A DNA stretch of 64,000 bases from Margaritifera margaritifera (lineage: Eukaryota; Mollusca; Bivalvia; Unionida; Margaritiferidae): the NCBI GenBank assembly GCA_029931535.1, contig JAQPZY010001256.1, positions 1,768,001 through 1,832,000 on the forward strand. The letters run 5' to 3'. Shown here piece after piece: positions 14,601 through 27,593 of this stretch (positions are counted from its first letter, which is position 1; every line of letters starts with the position of its first letter). A model generated the notes under the pieces. That model saw only the letters and a list, made by a program, of their open reading frames with translations. It did no database searches and was not told the origin of the DNA. The translations under genes were made by a program, and so were the position numbers.

Positions 14601-17344
14601 TGTAGTACTTATTGAGATGCATCTCGTCACCAAATTTCATGATTTGAGTTACAATATTATGTATACAGGATAGAAGAAACCTGCACTGCACTTTTATCTG
14701 TTTATTCATGTGCCCTACTCTGAATAGTCCCAACAAACATTCACCACTATCATGACCACAAGAAGAAGCGCATGTAACATTAGACAAGTTTTTCTGATGA
14801 CACACATCCACCTAAAGATACATCAACCTCAAGTTTAGTTGCAGTAGATGGGCAGGTGCTAACAATATAGCCCTGACAATGTGAATGGATGTACAAATGA
14901 ATGGATGGTCAAAGTTATTCCTATACGAGCCTTCAACTCTTTTAACAGGTGCATAAATATTATTAAAACCAAGTAATGCTAACTATGATCCACATTCAAA
15001 TTAAGAATTACTCACCAAGCTTTATCAAAGTCCAGTTTCTCCAGAGTACTGTACCACCACCTGGCTTCCACAACTGTACAAAACAGTCTATCATCTACAT
15101 CGGGCAGTGTACGATATTCATCATCCACAAATGTTTTGAAAGCTGACATAGTTGTCTTCATGACACGCAAATCCTTCAGACCAGCTAATGCTACTGGCAT
15201 TTCTGAATGAAAAAAAATAGTTTAAATAATCATATACATTCTAGCACATGTGTGGTACAATATAGCTACGATTGTGCTGACGAGCCCTTAAAACCCTTGA
15301 AAATGTCTTTGTAATTGAAAATTCTATACATCTGATCTTTTACCCTTCCCATGGATCCCATGGGTAGGGAGGCAAGGATGACAACCGCTGGTCACCCCAA
15401 AGACATCATAAATACTGTACAAAGTTTTGTGGCTTTCCAGACAGACATAAACACATAATGTATCACAACAGCCCCTCTAAAGCTTGGAGATTAATAGAAA
15501 TGCAAAGGAAGAAATAAAAACCATTTTCCCCACCTATTACTCAGAGCAGGTATTAAACATGGTCTGACTGGGTTAGAAAGAAAATATTTTACATGATTAA
15601 AAGGCTAAAATCAGTAAAGACCAGTCTTGTTTATCAGATAAAATCAAGTCCCATAAAACATATTCATTTAACATTAATGTTAGACATACATATACAATTA
15701 TGAACTAGGGGTGGAAGCAAATATCTGCACTTTTTTATTTTTCTGGCTGATGAGGATAGGTTGTACTGTAAAATTAATTGTAACTGCAAATTATTAACAT
15801 ATTATTCATGAAAAATGTGACTTATGACTCCCACCCCCTCCACCCTATCTCAACCAGTGTAGATGGAGTTCAGGTTACATGGAAACAATGATAACAAATA
15901 TGTACACCCTGTCTCAACCAGTGTAGATGGAGTTCAGGTTACATGGAAAACAATGATAACAAATATGTACACCCTGTCTCAACCAGTGTAAATGGAGTTC
16001 AGTTTACATGGATAAGAAATATGAACACCCTCCTTCAACAAGAATAGGTGGAGTTCAAGTTACATGGATAAAAAATATGAACACCTCCCTCAACCAGTGT
16101 AGATGGAGTTCAGATTACACAGATAACAGATATGAACACATCTCTCAACCAGTGTAGATGGAGTTCAGGTTACATGGATAACAAATATAAACACCTTCCC
16201 TCAACCCCTATAGATGGAATTTAGGTTACATGGACAACAGTGACAAACAAATATAAACACCCTCCATCTACCAGTGTAAATGGAGCTCAGGTTACATGGA
16301 TAACAGTGATGAGAAAATATAAACACCCTCCATCTACCAGTGTAAATGGAGCTCAGGTTACATGGATAACAGTGATGAGAAAATATAAACACCCTCCATC
16401 TACCAGTGTAAATGGAGCTCAGGTTACATGGATAACAGTGATGAGAAAATATAAACACCTTCCCTCAATCAGTTTTGATAGAGTTCAGATTACATGGACA
16501 ACAAATATGAACACCCTCTCTCAACCCCAGTGCAGATGGAGTTCAGTTTACATGGATAAGAAATATGAACACCCTCCCTTGATCAGTGGATGGACTTACA
16601 AAAGTCATGACTTATCATATTATATCCATGAAAATGAGGATATAATTAGTGCCTGCAATAAACTGCTCTCACTCATGGTTAGGTTCAAAAGTTAGGATCA
16701 GACAAAAAAATGAAGTCATAGAAACACCTCACTAGATTACCAGATTATACGACAAGCCTTGCGTACAATAAAGTCTCAGCTATCTGACTCAAACTGATTA
16801 AAATGTAAATAAATTAGATTAACATAACTAGATTAACATTAGATTAACATTAGATTAACATAACTACTGGATTAATAATAAATAAAGTATTTATATTTAA
16901 TGGAATAAGGATTTGTGACCGTGAGTCTAGACTACACTGATGTAAATAACAATATGATGAGAGTGAAAGGGAGAAAGGAAAAACGTTTTTTTCCATGTAC
17001 AAAAACTGCAGTCTTACCATTTCTTTTCTGCCTGATCTCACAAAATCTGGTGCTGTCCTTGCTTAACAAATATGCATGGACATGTTTCTGACCATCCTGT
17101 GGACAAAAAAAAGTAGAGATGGAAACCATTACAAATGCCAGCAATTTCCCACCGCACCCCCCACCCTCGAAATAAATTGCATTCTGGATACCAGGAAGTG
17201 GCTATATTACCTATGAAAATGTGACCTTTGACCCTACCCTCTCCTCCTCCATGGTCAATATCTCATATATAAAACCTTCAATGTTATATACTGATCCTTT
17301 TGAAACATTATAACCAATATAATTGGCCTACCTCAATCAGTGTA

Positions 17345-17385
<41 letters not shown>

Positions 17386-20300
17386 CATTATTTAAAAAGG
17401 GTGATGCAACGAGTTGCAGGGAACTAATCCTCTTTGTGACCCTCTATCATTTCTATATTTTCATAGATATTACATAGTTGCACACACAACAAAGAAAAGC
17501 ACACACAACTCTTACAAATTTTCTAATGTCAAAAATACAAAACAAGCAGCAGTAATAAGCTAAATTTAGATATGAACTTAATAACCAGAAATTGTTATAA
17601 GAACATGCTCCAACTAGGTATATACAGTATGAAAATAGTGACACAGCAAAGTGGAAAGTTTGAGAATTTTTATATCGAAAGCCATATTTGTAATATCAAG
17701 CAGGTTCTGCTTTTCATCCAGTGAATTAGACTATAATGACATTTATTTATATTTGCACCTTCCTTTGGGATTCTTGTCCAAATTAGTGGCCCCAAATTGA
17801 TGGAGTTCAGGTTACAAGTTAGAATCCATGAAAGTGTGACATTACCCCTCCACAGACTGCAGACTGGGTGTCCTGGATGCACAGCTTTAGAAAACTGGGG
17901 GTCTAGGTCCAGGATGCACTTACAGAGAGCTCTGGAGACTATAACCTAAGATATTTATTTTTATATCTGCACTTTTGTGGATATATTGTGATTGGACATG
18001 TCCATTCATCTGCCCATCTGTCAGTGTGTCTGTGCATCCATCTGCCCATCTGTCAGTGTATGTGCATCTGTCTGTTCATCTGTCAGCATGTGTATCCATC
18101 TGTTGGTGCATCTATGCATCCATCTGTCAGTCTGTGCATCCATCTGCACATGTCGGTGTCTGTGCCTCTGTCAATACATCTGTCAGCGAGTCTCTGCATC
18201 CATCTGTTGGTGTATTCATCTGTCAGTCTGTGCATCCATCTGTCCATGTCGGTGTCTGTGCATCTGTCTATCCATCTGTTGATGTATCTATGCATCAATC
18301 TGTCAGTCTGTGCATCCATCTGCACATGTAAGTGTAAGTGCCTCTGTCTATACATCTGTCAGTGAGTTTCTGCATCCATCTGTCCATCTGTTGGTGTATC
18401 CATCAGTCAGTCTGTGCATCCATCTGCTCATGTCAGTGTTTGCATCTATCAATCTGTCAGTGTGTCTGTCTATCCATCTGTCAGTGCATCTGTGCATCCA
18501 TCTGTCCATTTGTTTTGTATATCCATGCATCCATCTGCCCATGTCTGTGTCTGTGCATCTGTCTATCCATCTGTCAGTGTGTTTATGCATCCACCTGTCA
18601 CTCAGTTCTTGTAACTTGAACTCCATGTACACCAACCGAGGGAGGGTCATCATATCTGGTATGATTTTGCAGGATGACAAGTAAATCTCAACTAAAGATT
18701 CAAATACATGTGCATTGTCTAAAAGTATAATTAAAACTTATCAATTTGTAATTCTGTGGTGCTTTTGAAAAAAAAGGCAGCCTATATGGGAAAATGACAG
18801 GTACACAAAGTAATTTTCCATAAAAATTACTCATATTCTGATGAGAGAATTGTCAGGTACACCTATTTATATATGTATATGGGTTTAGTAAACAAGAGAT
18901 CATTCGGGTTCTCAAAGTTTTGTTGTAAACATCAGTCTGTAAAGAAGCTATTTTAATAATCAGATGTCACATTTGTGAAAACCAGATATAATTCAGAGAG
19001 GAATTATTTATTTAAAATATTCATTGGAAATACTAAAGTGCTCATAGATTTTAGGACTTTGGGGGATTTATGTGAATTCATTCAAACCATTCCAGAGTAG
19101 ATCATTGTGGTACATCAGGATATTCAAGACTTGTGGTACATCAGGACATTCAAGGCTACTGGAATTGATTCAGAGCATTCTATATTTTTGGACTTGTGAT
19201 TAGGATTATTTGGACTGTATTCACATTATTGTGTCTTTTGAATTTTCTCTTTAGTTGTCTAGAAATAAATTACTTGTTGATTTTACTTAATTTTTGTTAG
19301 TTTCACTTTCATTCTGTTGCATATTTTTAGGCCATAGAGTCATAACAGGGTATATCTATAGGTAAGCCATTTTGTTTTTTTAATGCAGTATGATTTTAAT
19401 GCATTAAAATGATAATAAAGTATTTTTCCATCATGAGACCAGGGCGCCATCCTAATAAATTTGTCAAGAAATTGGGGATGGACTTCCAATCAGACAAATA
19501 TATCATTAGTAAATATTTGCCAAAATTTTTTAACAATTTGGGATTGACTTATTATCGGATAAATATGGTACAATATGGTCACCTTGCAACTTTGATGGGA
19601 CATGATCTACGGTATCAGTTTTGCAAATCAAAGTGTACAGTATGTTAGCGTAGTTTTGCATTACACTCTCGATCAGAGGTTCATGCCATCTGCTTTTATC
19701 ACACTACCATAACATATGTAACAATACATACACAAAAAGCACCCCAAAAAATCATAATGTACCATGCTTCTGAAGTAACTGTTTGTGTTCTTGACTGATG
19801 AAGACAGAGAGAGAGATTAGCGTGTGCTGGATGAAATCAATGAAATCCACATACACATGCATACAAATAATGTAGGAACATATAGATGATGAAAGAGGCA
19901 GTTTCAATTTATATGCAATTTCACAAGAAACACAACACTCCAGAATTTGTTTATGTCCATGTTTCTTTCCGGATCTGTACTGTGCACTGAAAGCATATTA
20001 GTGCAGTAGCAACAAGGAGCCAGTCTGCCCCAGATGTCCAAAATGGCAACCACAAAAGAGTTACCACTCATGCGTGTCATAAAAATTGCACAAATCAGCT
20101 GTGCATGATCAGGTTTTCTTTGTTATCATTGAAAAATAGGTAGAAATTGAATAACACTGCTATACAGCTGCAAATACAGTTCTTAAACTTAATTTAGTGC
20201 ATTCACCAGGCTTCAATTCTGCATGTATCAGGTCACTGTTTTGTACGTGCCAAGTGCTGTTAAAGCGTGATTCACGTACATTTTTGCAGGAATGGGAACA

Positions 20301-23300
20301 CTGTCTAGAAGAGACTAACACTCTGATGGCCAAAATAAATTTCCAGGAATCCCAAATTAAGTCTATTTCTTCTTTTTATCTGCTGAGTATTGAAAACATC
20401 TCGAATATTCTTGACAAACTCCAACATACCAACATTTGGTAAAAAATTGTCTAATTGGCACCATCTCAATTTAGGACCAACTAGATACTGTAGCATCACT
20501 TATTTTCATCTGTCTCAATTTTCATGGTTTTGTAAAATAAAGCATTTTTGTTGGTACTTAAATTCGTGGATTTGCCTGTCACAGTTTGCATATTTGTAGG
20601 TATTTAATTTCATGGATTAACCTCTATAAATACCCAAAAATGAAGAATACAAAAGAACACAGCTATGCAGACAACAAAAGGCAGTCGCTTCAATGGTTAA
20701 AACAGTACTACCACCTGTATGAGCACAAATCAAACACATGTCAAGATCAATCACTTACACTCGGCATCAAAGGGACCTGACACAGCCAACAACACTAAGC
20801 TAATCGGTTATTAAAGTACATGTGTATGATGTTTTCCTTAAATTATTGTCCATAAAGTTGTACCATCAGTACTTTTTCCTGATGACCATGGCGTTAACAC
20901 AGTGGCTTAAGAGTGGTAAAACTCAACTTAGATTCCTGTCAGTTTGGATAATGCGATCATTCCACATGTGAACCAAAGACGTGGCCAGTTGCCCCTTGCT
21001 CAATGCAGTCAGCAAGCAGTGTCAACATTTGATGTGTCCATCAAAGTGCGAAGATGCTAACGAAATTGAAAAACAATGGAATTGCTCCATTGTTTGAGCT
21101 TGCCTGATGTATGAAGCAACTTCAACTACTAGACTTTATAATAAATAAAGACTACAACGAAGAATTAAAATCACATTTCCACAACTGGTATGCTAAATAG
21201 ATCATGAAAACGTTACAACCTCATCAGTCTAGCTGATTCATGCTGATTGGACAATTGTGGGTCATGCGAAAATTTGTGAAAATTGGACCTAATTATCCAT
21301 GGCTTTTAGAATGCTGGACTTATTTAATTGAACAGTTTCAGGATTATTCACCTGACAGACATTTGTGTGTACTAGCAGACTTGATTGACATGATGTTGAT
21401 TCAGTGGTTTGTCCAAAAATCATTGAACTGTTAGCATCACTACTCTGCTGTAATTAGTGTGTCCATATGCAACGTGTTTGATTATTAATTGTGCAGTAGT
21501 TCTAGTATTTTAAACTCACGTTGTTCATTAGGATTAAGCATGCATGGATAAAATGAGACTTGCTTGAACGAGGATTAAATTTTCACCTGAGTGAAAAATT
21601 GATATGAATAAGTATTACCGTATTTGCAGGCCTATAAGTCAATATGTTTTGACCTGAAAGTCTGGGCTTCGTCTTATACTCTGAATTGACTTATATATGG
21701 ATTATGTCATTGAAATTGCTCTGTAATTGGCAAAATCAAAAACAGGTCACAAAGCTGTACCAATTCTTGTTCAATTACCATGTCAATAAATTGTTATAAA
21801 CTAATATGACTGCTTTTATATTATAATTTTTATCATTATTTTGTATGCATTTGTATGTGCTTGTATTTTCTGATTGCTCCAACAGGAAATAAAAGAAAAC
21901 AATTAAAGAGTTAACAATTCATGGGCCGCGTAGCACACTTACGGTCTATACTCCGTAGTGTACTGTACTTATTGAAAGCATATCATTTGTTCCTAAAAGA
22001 AAATATGACAAGATTTTGCTTTATTCATGTTTGTTTTTTTTTACCTCACATCATTCTTCCTGATCACATTTTAGCCATGTATTGATATTTGATTTACCAG
22101 TATTTTATTTGACGCACTTGAGCGATTACCGGAAGATCGTTTTCATTGATATAACTGATCCTACAAAGGGATGTAATCCATATTAACAACTCGAATGTTC
22201 GATGAATATTTATAAAATACCGTAGATTAAACACATAATTATCATTTATTCACAATATGGTCATATATTCACTAAAGAATGCCCTTAATATAGCTTAAAA
22301 TTCAGAAATAGAGATGGACTACTTGTAGATCACCAATGATCCGTTTTTAGTTTTTGATTTCAGCTTAAAGCAAAATGTAATGTCAACACATTACCAATAT
22401 TCATTTTTAACCAGCCATTGTTTCAGAGTCTCTCTTTGATTATACTAGCAATTGATAAATTGGTCTTTGGTTTCCAACAACAATCAAACCCAGTTACCCC
22501 AACTGTTTAAACCCTGATATTGTCTTTGGCTAGAGGTAAATGGTAATGCCGGTACCCCTTTGTTCTCTATCATTATTCCACATCAACTACGGTACCGGTT
22601 TTGCAATCTTAAGTGGATTAAGAACCACAAGAAATGATGCCCTCTCTCTTCTCTGGACATAAATAATGAAGTTAGCCAAGGGCATTGTTTTCATTGTGGT
22701 AGTACTGGTACATTTTAATGAGTTAGGCATGTTCTGATCAATCCTGTCAGTCCTAATCATTTGTACAAATATCCTGAACAAATCATCCAACTTATCTCAC
22801 ATAGATATATTAAAGAATTATAAAAAAGTGTTTTATTTATTCTTTTTATGCGACTTTTCTCTGTTTTTCTGTCTCTGTCATTAATTTTCTTTACATTTCT
22901 GACTTCACTATGGAGAGCCTCATTTCCCTATTGGTAGCCACGCTAATTTGATATCGTCGATCAAATCTTACCCTGAAACCGGTGTCAACTGGAATAACCT
23001 GGCTAAAGCTCTAGGCATATTTAATTACCATGTAAATAACACTGCACAGCCATGTTGTTTTTGTGACAATGGATATCGTAATTAAAACAAGGTTTGAACT
23101 GTTTATTCAGAGGTGTCAATTGATAATGGAATATAGTAGTGCCCTTGTACATGAGTAAGATCACAATCGTCAGGTAACTGAACAACACAGATTACAATCA
23201 TCCTGAAACCGCTCTCTCTCCAAAACAGAACTGTGCAAAAAGCATGTTAGTGTTGGTAACGCAATTTCCCAATTACCGGTAATCTGGAATAGCATAGTGA

Positions 23301-26300
23301 TACCATCAATATCCATGAAACTGGAAGTTATTATCGAAAAAGACAAAACCAAGATGTTGATCTGGCCTTGTCTTATACTCCGCATTGACTAATATATGGA
23401 TAAAGGCTGACAAATTTACAAAATTAGCTAATTTGACTTACACTCTGCATCAACTTATAGGCCAGCAAATACGGTAAATTTAATTTTTATATACTAGTAT
23501 AATTTATTCTTCTTTCTTTCATTTTCAGTAATACTAGTGTTTGAAAACCTTGCGCTTTTTCTCTATCCTTACTTATCTCACTACATATTATCGATTTAAG
23601 GCTGTGAGTGGAAATTACAGTTACTGGATACTGAATAGATGCATGTGCACTGAAACAATATAAAATGTTTTATAATTCTATTTTTAAATGGTTAAAATAA
23701 AAAAAACATATGTAAAAGCTTATATTTGAACCAGATTACATAAATGAAGTTGATTTATAAAATAGCTTTTTTGATCTCTAGGAATGAAGCACAGTTAGAA
23801 AAAGGGAGAGGGGGTTTCTGTATCATATGTGCCTAATTTTCGTTGCGTCTTTAAATTTGTGGATCAGGGCAACAATGAAATCCATGAAAATTGATACCCC
23901 ACAAAAAGTTGTGATACTAAAGTAACATAAAAAGTATTTTAGTGAAAACGTTATGTTAATATGACCATCTGTTCAAGAGAAGTAGCAATAACAAGATTTT
24001 CAAAGTGGCTGCCATGTTGACCATACCGGATGTCAGATTGGCACCAGTTTCATATATGACCAACCTGACTTCATATGATGTCTTTAAGTAAAACCCAATG
24101 TGGATACAAACATATTTTCAGGATGAGTAACAATAACAAGATTTTAAAAGTGACCACCATGGCAACTATATTCATTGTTGATGGGCAGCATTTTCATTTA
24201 GGACCAATCAGACATCATAAGAAGTCGTTCATTGAAAACCCCATGTAAATATAGCCATCCATTCTGGAAGAGTAGATAATAGGTAATATGACTCTGAAGA
24301 TAGATGCCATGGTACCCTGAATATGAATAATGACTTTAAGTTAAATATCCTGAATATGAATAATGACTTTAAGTTAAATATGGTAACCTGAATATGAATA
24401 ATACTTTAAGTTAAATACCCTGAAAATGAATAATGACTTTAAGTTAAATATCCTGAATATGAATAATGACTTTAAGTTAAATAAGGTAACACTGAATATG
24501 AATAATGACTTTAAGTTAAATATGGTAACCCTGAATATGAATAATACTTTAAGTTAAATACCCTGAAAATGAATAATGACTTTAAGTTAAATATCCTGAA
24601 TATGAATAATGACTTTAAGTTAAATAAGGTAACACTGAATATGAATAATGACTTTAAGTTAAATAAGGTAACCCTGAATATGAATAATACTTTAAGTTAA
24701 ATACCCTGAAAATGAATAATGACTTTAAGTTAAATATCCTGAATATGAATAATGACTTTAAGTTAAATAAGGTAACCCTGAATATGAATAATGACTTTAA
24801 GTTAAATATGGTAACCCTGAATATGAATAATACTTTAAGTTAAATACCCTGAAAATGAATAATGACTTTTCGTTAAATATCCTGAATATGAATAATGACT
24901 TTAAGTTAACTACAGTAACCCTGAATATGAATAATTACTTTAAGTTAAATATCCAGAATATGAATAATGACTTTAAGTTAACTACAGTAACACTGAATAT
25001 GAATAATGACTTTAAGTTAAATAAGGTAACCCTGAATATGAATAATACTTTAAGTTAAATACCCTGAAAATGAATAATGACTTTAAGTTAACTACAGTAA
25101 CACTGAATATGAATAATGACTTTAAGTTAAATAAGGTAACCCTGAATATGAATAATACTTTAAGTTAAATACCCTGAAAATGAATAATGACTTTAAGTTA
25201 ACTACAGTAACACTGAATATGAATAATGACTTTAAGTTAACTACAGTAACACTGAATATGAATAATGACTTTAAGTTAACTACAGTAACACTGAATATGA
25301 ATAATGACTTTAAGTTAAATATCCAGAATATGAATAATGACTTGAATTAAATACGGTAACCCTGAATATGAATAATAACTTTAAGTTAAATATGGTAACC
25401 CTGAATATGAATAATGACTTTAAGTTAAATATGGTAACCTGAATATGAATAATGACTTAAAGTTAAATATCCTAAATATGAACAATGACTTGAAAGTTGA
25501 ATTAAATACACCTACTTTAAGGGAGAAGGAAAGATGAGAGTTGACTAATTTTACTTACAATTTCAATTCGTTTCCATGGTGCCTCTTCTATGTAGACTTT
25601 TGCAGCTACCACATGTTGATACTTATTCAGAAAATGATTGCAGAGAAGAATGGCAAACTGTTCTATTGACTTTATCTGAAAAAAGAATAAACAACATTAC
25701 AAATGCAAGAGTAGACAAATAACCTTTTGCAAGCCCCTTATTGAATAAGGCAGCTGTAGAGTTAATAAGTAGAAACCAATAACCTTTTGCAAGCCCCTTA
25801 TTAAATAAGGAAGCTGTAGAGTTAACAAGTAGAAACCAAAACATGTCATGTTGACATTCTGAAGGTGAAACATGACCCTGAATAAGTTATCCAACAGATG
25901 CTCCATTTTTTTGTCTCATGAGTTATATAGCAATCAAGGGGAAATATAGTTGTGATAACCTGTGTGACCTTGCATTCAGTATAAGACTGAGTATGATTCT
26001 CAAAACACCTAGTAGAGATACATTTGGCCAACAACTTTCATCCTTCTAGCATAAAATGGCTTGAGTTATATGCAAATCTCAATGTTTTTGTCAATGTGGA
26101 ACTTAGACTGAAAACAGTAGGTATAAAAAGAATGAACTCCTGTTTCATTACAAAACCAATTTTAAAAAAACTAAGAATTAATTTAGGGGATAACAAACTT
26201 ATATCTGAGTGTCTAAGGATGTTAATGGTAGTTTCACTTTTTCACATCAAGTGACACATTGCTACAAAAACAGATATTTGCAATAGGAAACCACAATGTA

Positions 26301-27271
26301 ATCGAGATCTCAAACACAAGACTGTGAAATGTAACATCATAACGATGTCAAATTTTCGGACAGTATATAGTGGATATTATTGCTGCAAATGTTCGACCAA
26401 ATGAAACTGTATTATTTACAGGTGTGTTACAATATGTATTATAATGTGAACATGCAAAAGACAGCGTATATTGATTTTGTAACATTTGCATGATGCTGAA
26501 GTATGTTTACATGTACAAAGGAAGCATGATTTCGGAATTTTGTATTTATGTTTTTGCAGAATCCAGATGTGTCATCTATGACAATGACACCCCCCTGCCG
26601 AGTGGTGATACATAATTATACCAGGTTTCATCCATTCAGTTTTAATATTTAAGAGTATATTTCAAGATCACAGTTCATGTTGATTTAAAATCAACTGGCA
26701 ATCATCAAGTTAAATTGAATATGTACACCGAGTCCAATAAATCTGAGTATCAGATGCTTACAGGAAATGAAGATGTAGCCAAATAAACAAGTCAAAATAT
26801 CATTTAAAAGCGTAATGGTCTACCTGAATTAAAAAAAGTAATAGCCCAGACCCTGTGAACTAATAGCCCAGTGGTCTGGGCACAAGATTTTTGCACCCTG
26901 ATATCAATGACAAGAGCAAATGCTGAAGTGACATCATTGTTCTATTTACTAAGGGCATCTTTTAATATTGAATAAATTTAGTGTACCCATTATGTCAAAG
27001 ACATGTTTACCTATACAGCTATGTACAAAATTAGTTGTACCCCAAACTGCCTGGCCAGGATATAGACTGTATTTTTCTGTGAGTCTGTGGCGATTATGTC
27101 AGAGTTGTCACCATACAGGTAGTCACGATGGTTGTTGAGGGTGAGCTCTGTACTGACTTCTACTTCCTTCACATAGTGAATACTGCCATCCCTTCGTAAC
27201 TGAAGAAGCTTGACGAACTTCTTCCCATAACCCGAGTCTACAAACTCTGTCTGAACAATTTCACCGGACAT
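2527..27271 (-). CDS. uox: urate oxidase (uricase), host gene, six coding exons placed, C-terminus not found
   Basis: Uricase oxidises urate to 5-hydroxyisourate in peroxisomes, the first step from urate towards allantoin. Six exons on the minus strand join in frame with AG acceptors and GT donors: 27041-27271, 25559-25675, 17018-17096, 15016-15202, 11603-11726 and 2527-2622. Together they give about 279 residues; the family is usually about 300. Recognisable family signatures are YLYGDNSDIIATDSQKNTVY (with the active-site Thr), VYIEEAPWKR, the GLKDLRVMKTT block, YSPSVQNTLY (active-site Gln region) and LPNVHYFSVDF (active-site His). Exon phases are consistent throughout (0,0,1,2,0). The last ~20 residues, normally ending in a peroxisomal SKL/SRL-type signal, were not located: either a further exon lies before 2500 or beyond the window, or translation runs through the donor to a stop at 2500-2502. 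The gene spans at least 24.7 kb because its introns are inflated by repeats. Confidence 0.96.
2692..2838. repeat. two adjacent foldback (palindromic) elements
   Basis: Two long palindromes, about 2692-2747 and 2772-2838, each have arms built on CATAGACCC-GATCTGCTG facing CGGCAGATC-GGGTCTATG around a short GCGCAT-like centre. The two are similar to each other but flanked by different short arm extensions (CAAC..GTTG and ACAAACT..AGTTTGT). They look like miniature foldback transposons. Confidence 0.8.
3216..4645. mobile_element. DNA transposon remnant with CATACCTGCC termini
   Basis: The ends read CATACCTGCCATA and, in inverse, CATACCTGCCATA. They are flanked on both sides by TAACTG (3210-3215 and 4646-4651), a 6-base target duplication. 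No transposase frame survives. Part of the interior (about 3445-3660) resembles the interior of the hAT-like element at 28985-29195, so the two may be related non-autonomous elements. Confidence 0.75.
6575..7105. repeat. 38-bp minisatellite
   Basis: About fourteen units with the core 'atacagacatcaggttctga' separated by 'caaataaaggccatcaat' or shortened versions. Open frames across it reflect repeat periodicity, not a gene. Confidence 0.93.
7660..8900. repeat. dispersed ~150-bp repeat, tandem block 1
   Basis: Successive diverged units share 'caagattttcaagatggc', 'gccatattggatgtcagat', 'caccattttcatttaggacc', 'aactagacatcataagaagt' and 'gaaaaccccatgttgatatg'. The same text recurs at 10380-11345, 20280-20500 and 23930-24290. 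No protein is encoded. Confidence 0.88.
10290..11345. repeat. dispersed ~150-bp repeat, tandem block 2
   Basis: Same family as 7660-8900, with about seven diverged units and the same order of conserved blocks. Confidence 0.88.
11603..11726 (-). CDS. uox: uricase exon 5
   Basis: Acceptor TGTTTAG and donor GTAAGG. It encodes VFAGAPNTGIYSPSVQNTLY; the S-P-S-V-Q motif carries the active-site Gln of the family. The exon ends in phase 0. Confidence 0.95.
11727..15015 (-). other. uricase intron 4
   Basis: No gene seen. It holds a three-copy 85-bp tandem repeat (12.58-12.83 kb). From 13730 to 14650 there is a diverged repeat recognisable by recurring 'gtagtact...catcaagatgcat...catgattctag' text. 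Confidence 0.8.
12579..12830. repeat. ~85-bp tandem repeat, three copies
   Basis: Three near-identical units contain 'cagcctttacagtgtatcag' and 'ctacatgtaggttcatgtgt'. Confidence 0.9.
15016..15202 (-). CDS. uox: uricase exon 4
   Basis: Acceptor CATTCAG and donor GTGAGT. It encodes the GLKDLRVMKTTMSAFKTF block, the TLPDVDDRLF segment and VVEARWWY, all family-typical, ending two bases into a Trp codon completed by exon 5. Confidence 0.96.
15830..16595. repeat. 57-66 bp minisatellite
   Basis: About a dozen units contain 'caaccagtgtagatggagtt' and 'caggttacatggataac'. Three adjacent 66-bp units (about 16257-16455) are identical, suggesting recent expansion. Single relatives lie at 17795-17820 and, inverted, near 18612-18645. 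Confidence 0.92.
17018..17096 (-). CDS. uox: uricase exon 3 (26 codons + 1 base)
   Basis: Acceptor TCCACAG, then DGQKHVHAYLLSKDSTRFCE and a GTAAGA donor after one base of the next codon. It matches the family's H-HAF-----FCEV block. Splitting the Glu codon between exon 3 (G) and exon 4 (AA) restores the frame. Confidence 0.93.
17342..17385. repeat. (AAT)n microsatellite
   Basis: An uninterrupted AAT/ATA trinucleotide run of about 14 copies. Confidence 0.95.
17995..18605. repeat. CATCTGTC-type minisatellite
   Basis: A dense array built from 'gtgcatccatctgtc', 'catctgtcagtctgt' and related 12-30 base units. Open frames appear on both strands because the unit lacks stops; they encode only Cys/His/Ser-rich periodic peptides and are not accepted as genes. 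Confidence 0.93.
21618..23474. mobile_element. non-autonomous TIR DNA element flanked by TA
   Basis: The termini CCGTATTTGCAGGCCTATAA and, inverted, CCGTATTTGCTGGCCTATAA are flanked by TA on both sides (21616-21617, 23475-23476). Just inside each end a 'gtcttatactc...attgact-atatatggat' segment is repeated in direct orientation, so the element may be two nested miniature elements. No transposase is seen. Confidence 0.72.
23930..24290. repeat. dispersed ~150-bp repeat, block 3
   Basis: Two to three diverged units of the family at 7660-8900, recognised by 'aacaagattttcaaagtggc' and 'catttaggaccaatcagaca'. Confidence 0.8.
24312..25500. repeat. 32/39-bp higher-order minisatellite
   Basis: About 33 units with the core 'tgaatatgaataatgacttt' followed by 'aagttaaata' and either a short ('tcc') or a long ('tggtaaccc', 'aaggtaacac', 'ctacagtaac') linker. 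The linkers recur in a pattern of several units, so a higher-order repeat has been amplified. Confidence 0.93.
25559..25675 (-). CDS. uox: uricase exon 2 (39 codons)
   Basis: A polypyrimidine tract ending in TTTTTTCAG precedes IKSIEQFA, and a perfect GTAAGT donor follows APWKRIEI. The segment corresponds to the family's helix after the first T-fold strand pair (SIE-F--C--FL) and the VY-EE-PWKR motif. Phase 0 at both ends. Confidence 0.95.
25721..25840. repeat. 60-bp perfect-like tandem duplication
   Basis: Two adjacent 60-base copies beginning 'aaccttttgcaagcccctta' differ at only a few positions. They lie in uricase intron 1. Confidence 0.93.
25841..27040. other. rest of uricase intron 1, no gene
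   Basis: AT-rich sequence with no coding signal seen. 26830-26890 has a short duplicated phrase ('taatagcccag'). Confidence 0.6.
27041..27271 (-). CDS. uox: uricase exon 1 (77 codons, start Met)
   Basis: The exon starts at ATG 27271 and ends at a GTAC donor (27037-27040). It encodes residues 1-77, including the conserved GDNSDII and the TDSQKNTV active-site Thr segment, and ends in phase 0 after FG. The start is chosen because it precedes the conserved YGK motif by the usual short leader. No 5' UTR or promoter could be recognised upstream. Confidence 0.95.
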
Positions 27272-27593
27272 CCTGTAAATTAGTCAAAATTAAAGCTAAT
27301 ACAATGGCTCACCGTGGCAAATTTGCATCGTTTTTATTAATAAATTTAATCACTGTAATTAATGATTATTATTACTATTGGTAAGATTTTAAATTTGTAC
27401 CCATACCTAGCCATGCATTCAATTTAATTTCAAACCATTACTGCCACATGCATCTTCAGCTTAGGAAAGATAAAGAAAAAAAAACAAACTACTGATTTCC
27501 TAATTTTACAATAATAATAATAATAATGTTTCAAGTTCTCCTTTTGGAGCTTAAAGTGCCTTTTTGGGGGGATAATTACCATGCCCTTTAGAG

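Larger units (their letters stand above)
17097..25558 (-). other. uricase intron 2, repeat-rich
   Basis: No gene seen. It holds a trinucleotide microsatellite, a long minisatellite at 18 kb, a 1.86-kb TIR element at 21.6-23.5 kb, a diverged ~150-bp repeat block at 23.9-24.3 kb and a 39-bp minisatellite up to 25.5 kb. The rest, including 18700-20180 and 20500-21600, is AT-rich sequence in which I see nothing. Confidence 0.8.

Noticed and set aside
16201..16695. Repetitive frames of 85 and 151 codons
   Set aside because: They are translations of identical 66-base tandem units on both strands, not genes.
17975..18684. Long open frames on both strands rich in Cys, His and Ser
   Set aside because: They follow the period of a minisatellite lacking stop codons; frames exist in several phases at once and no domain is present.
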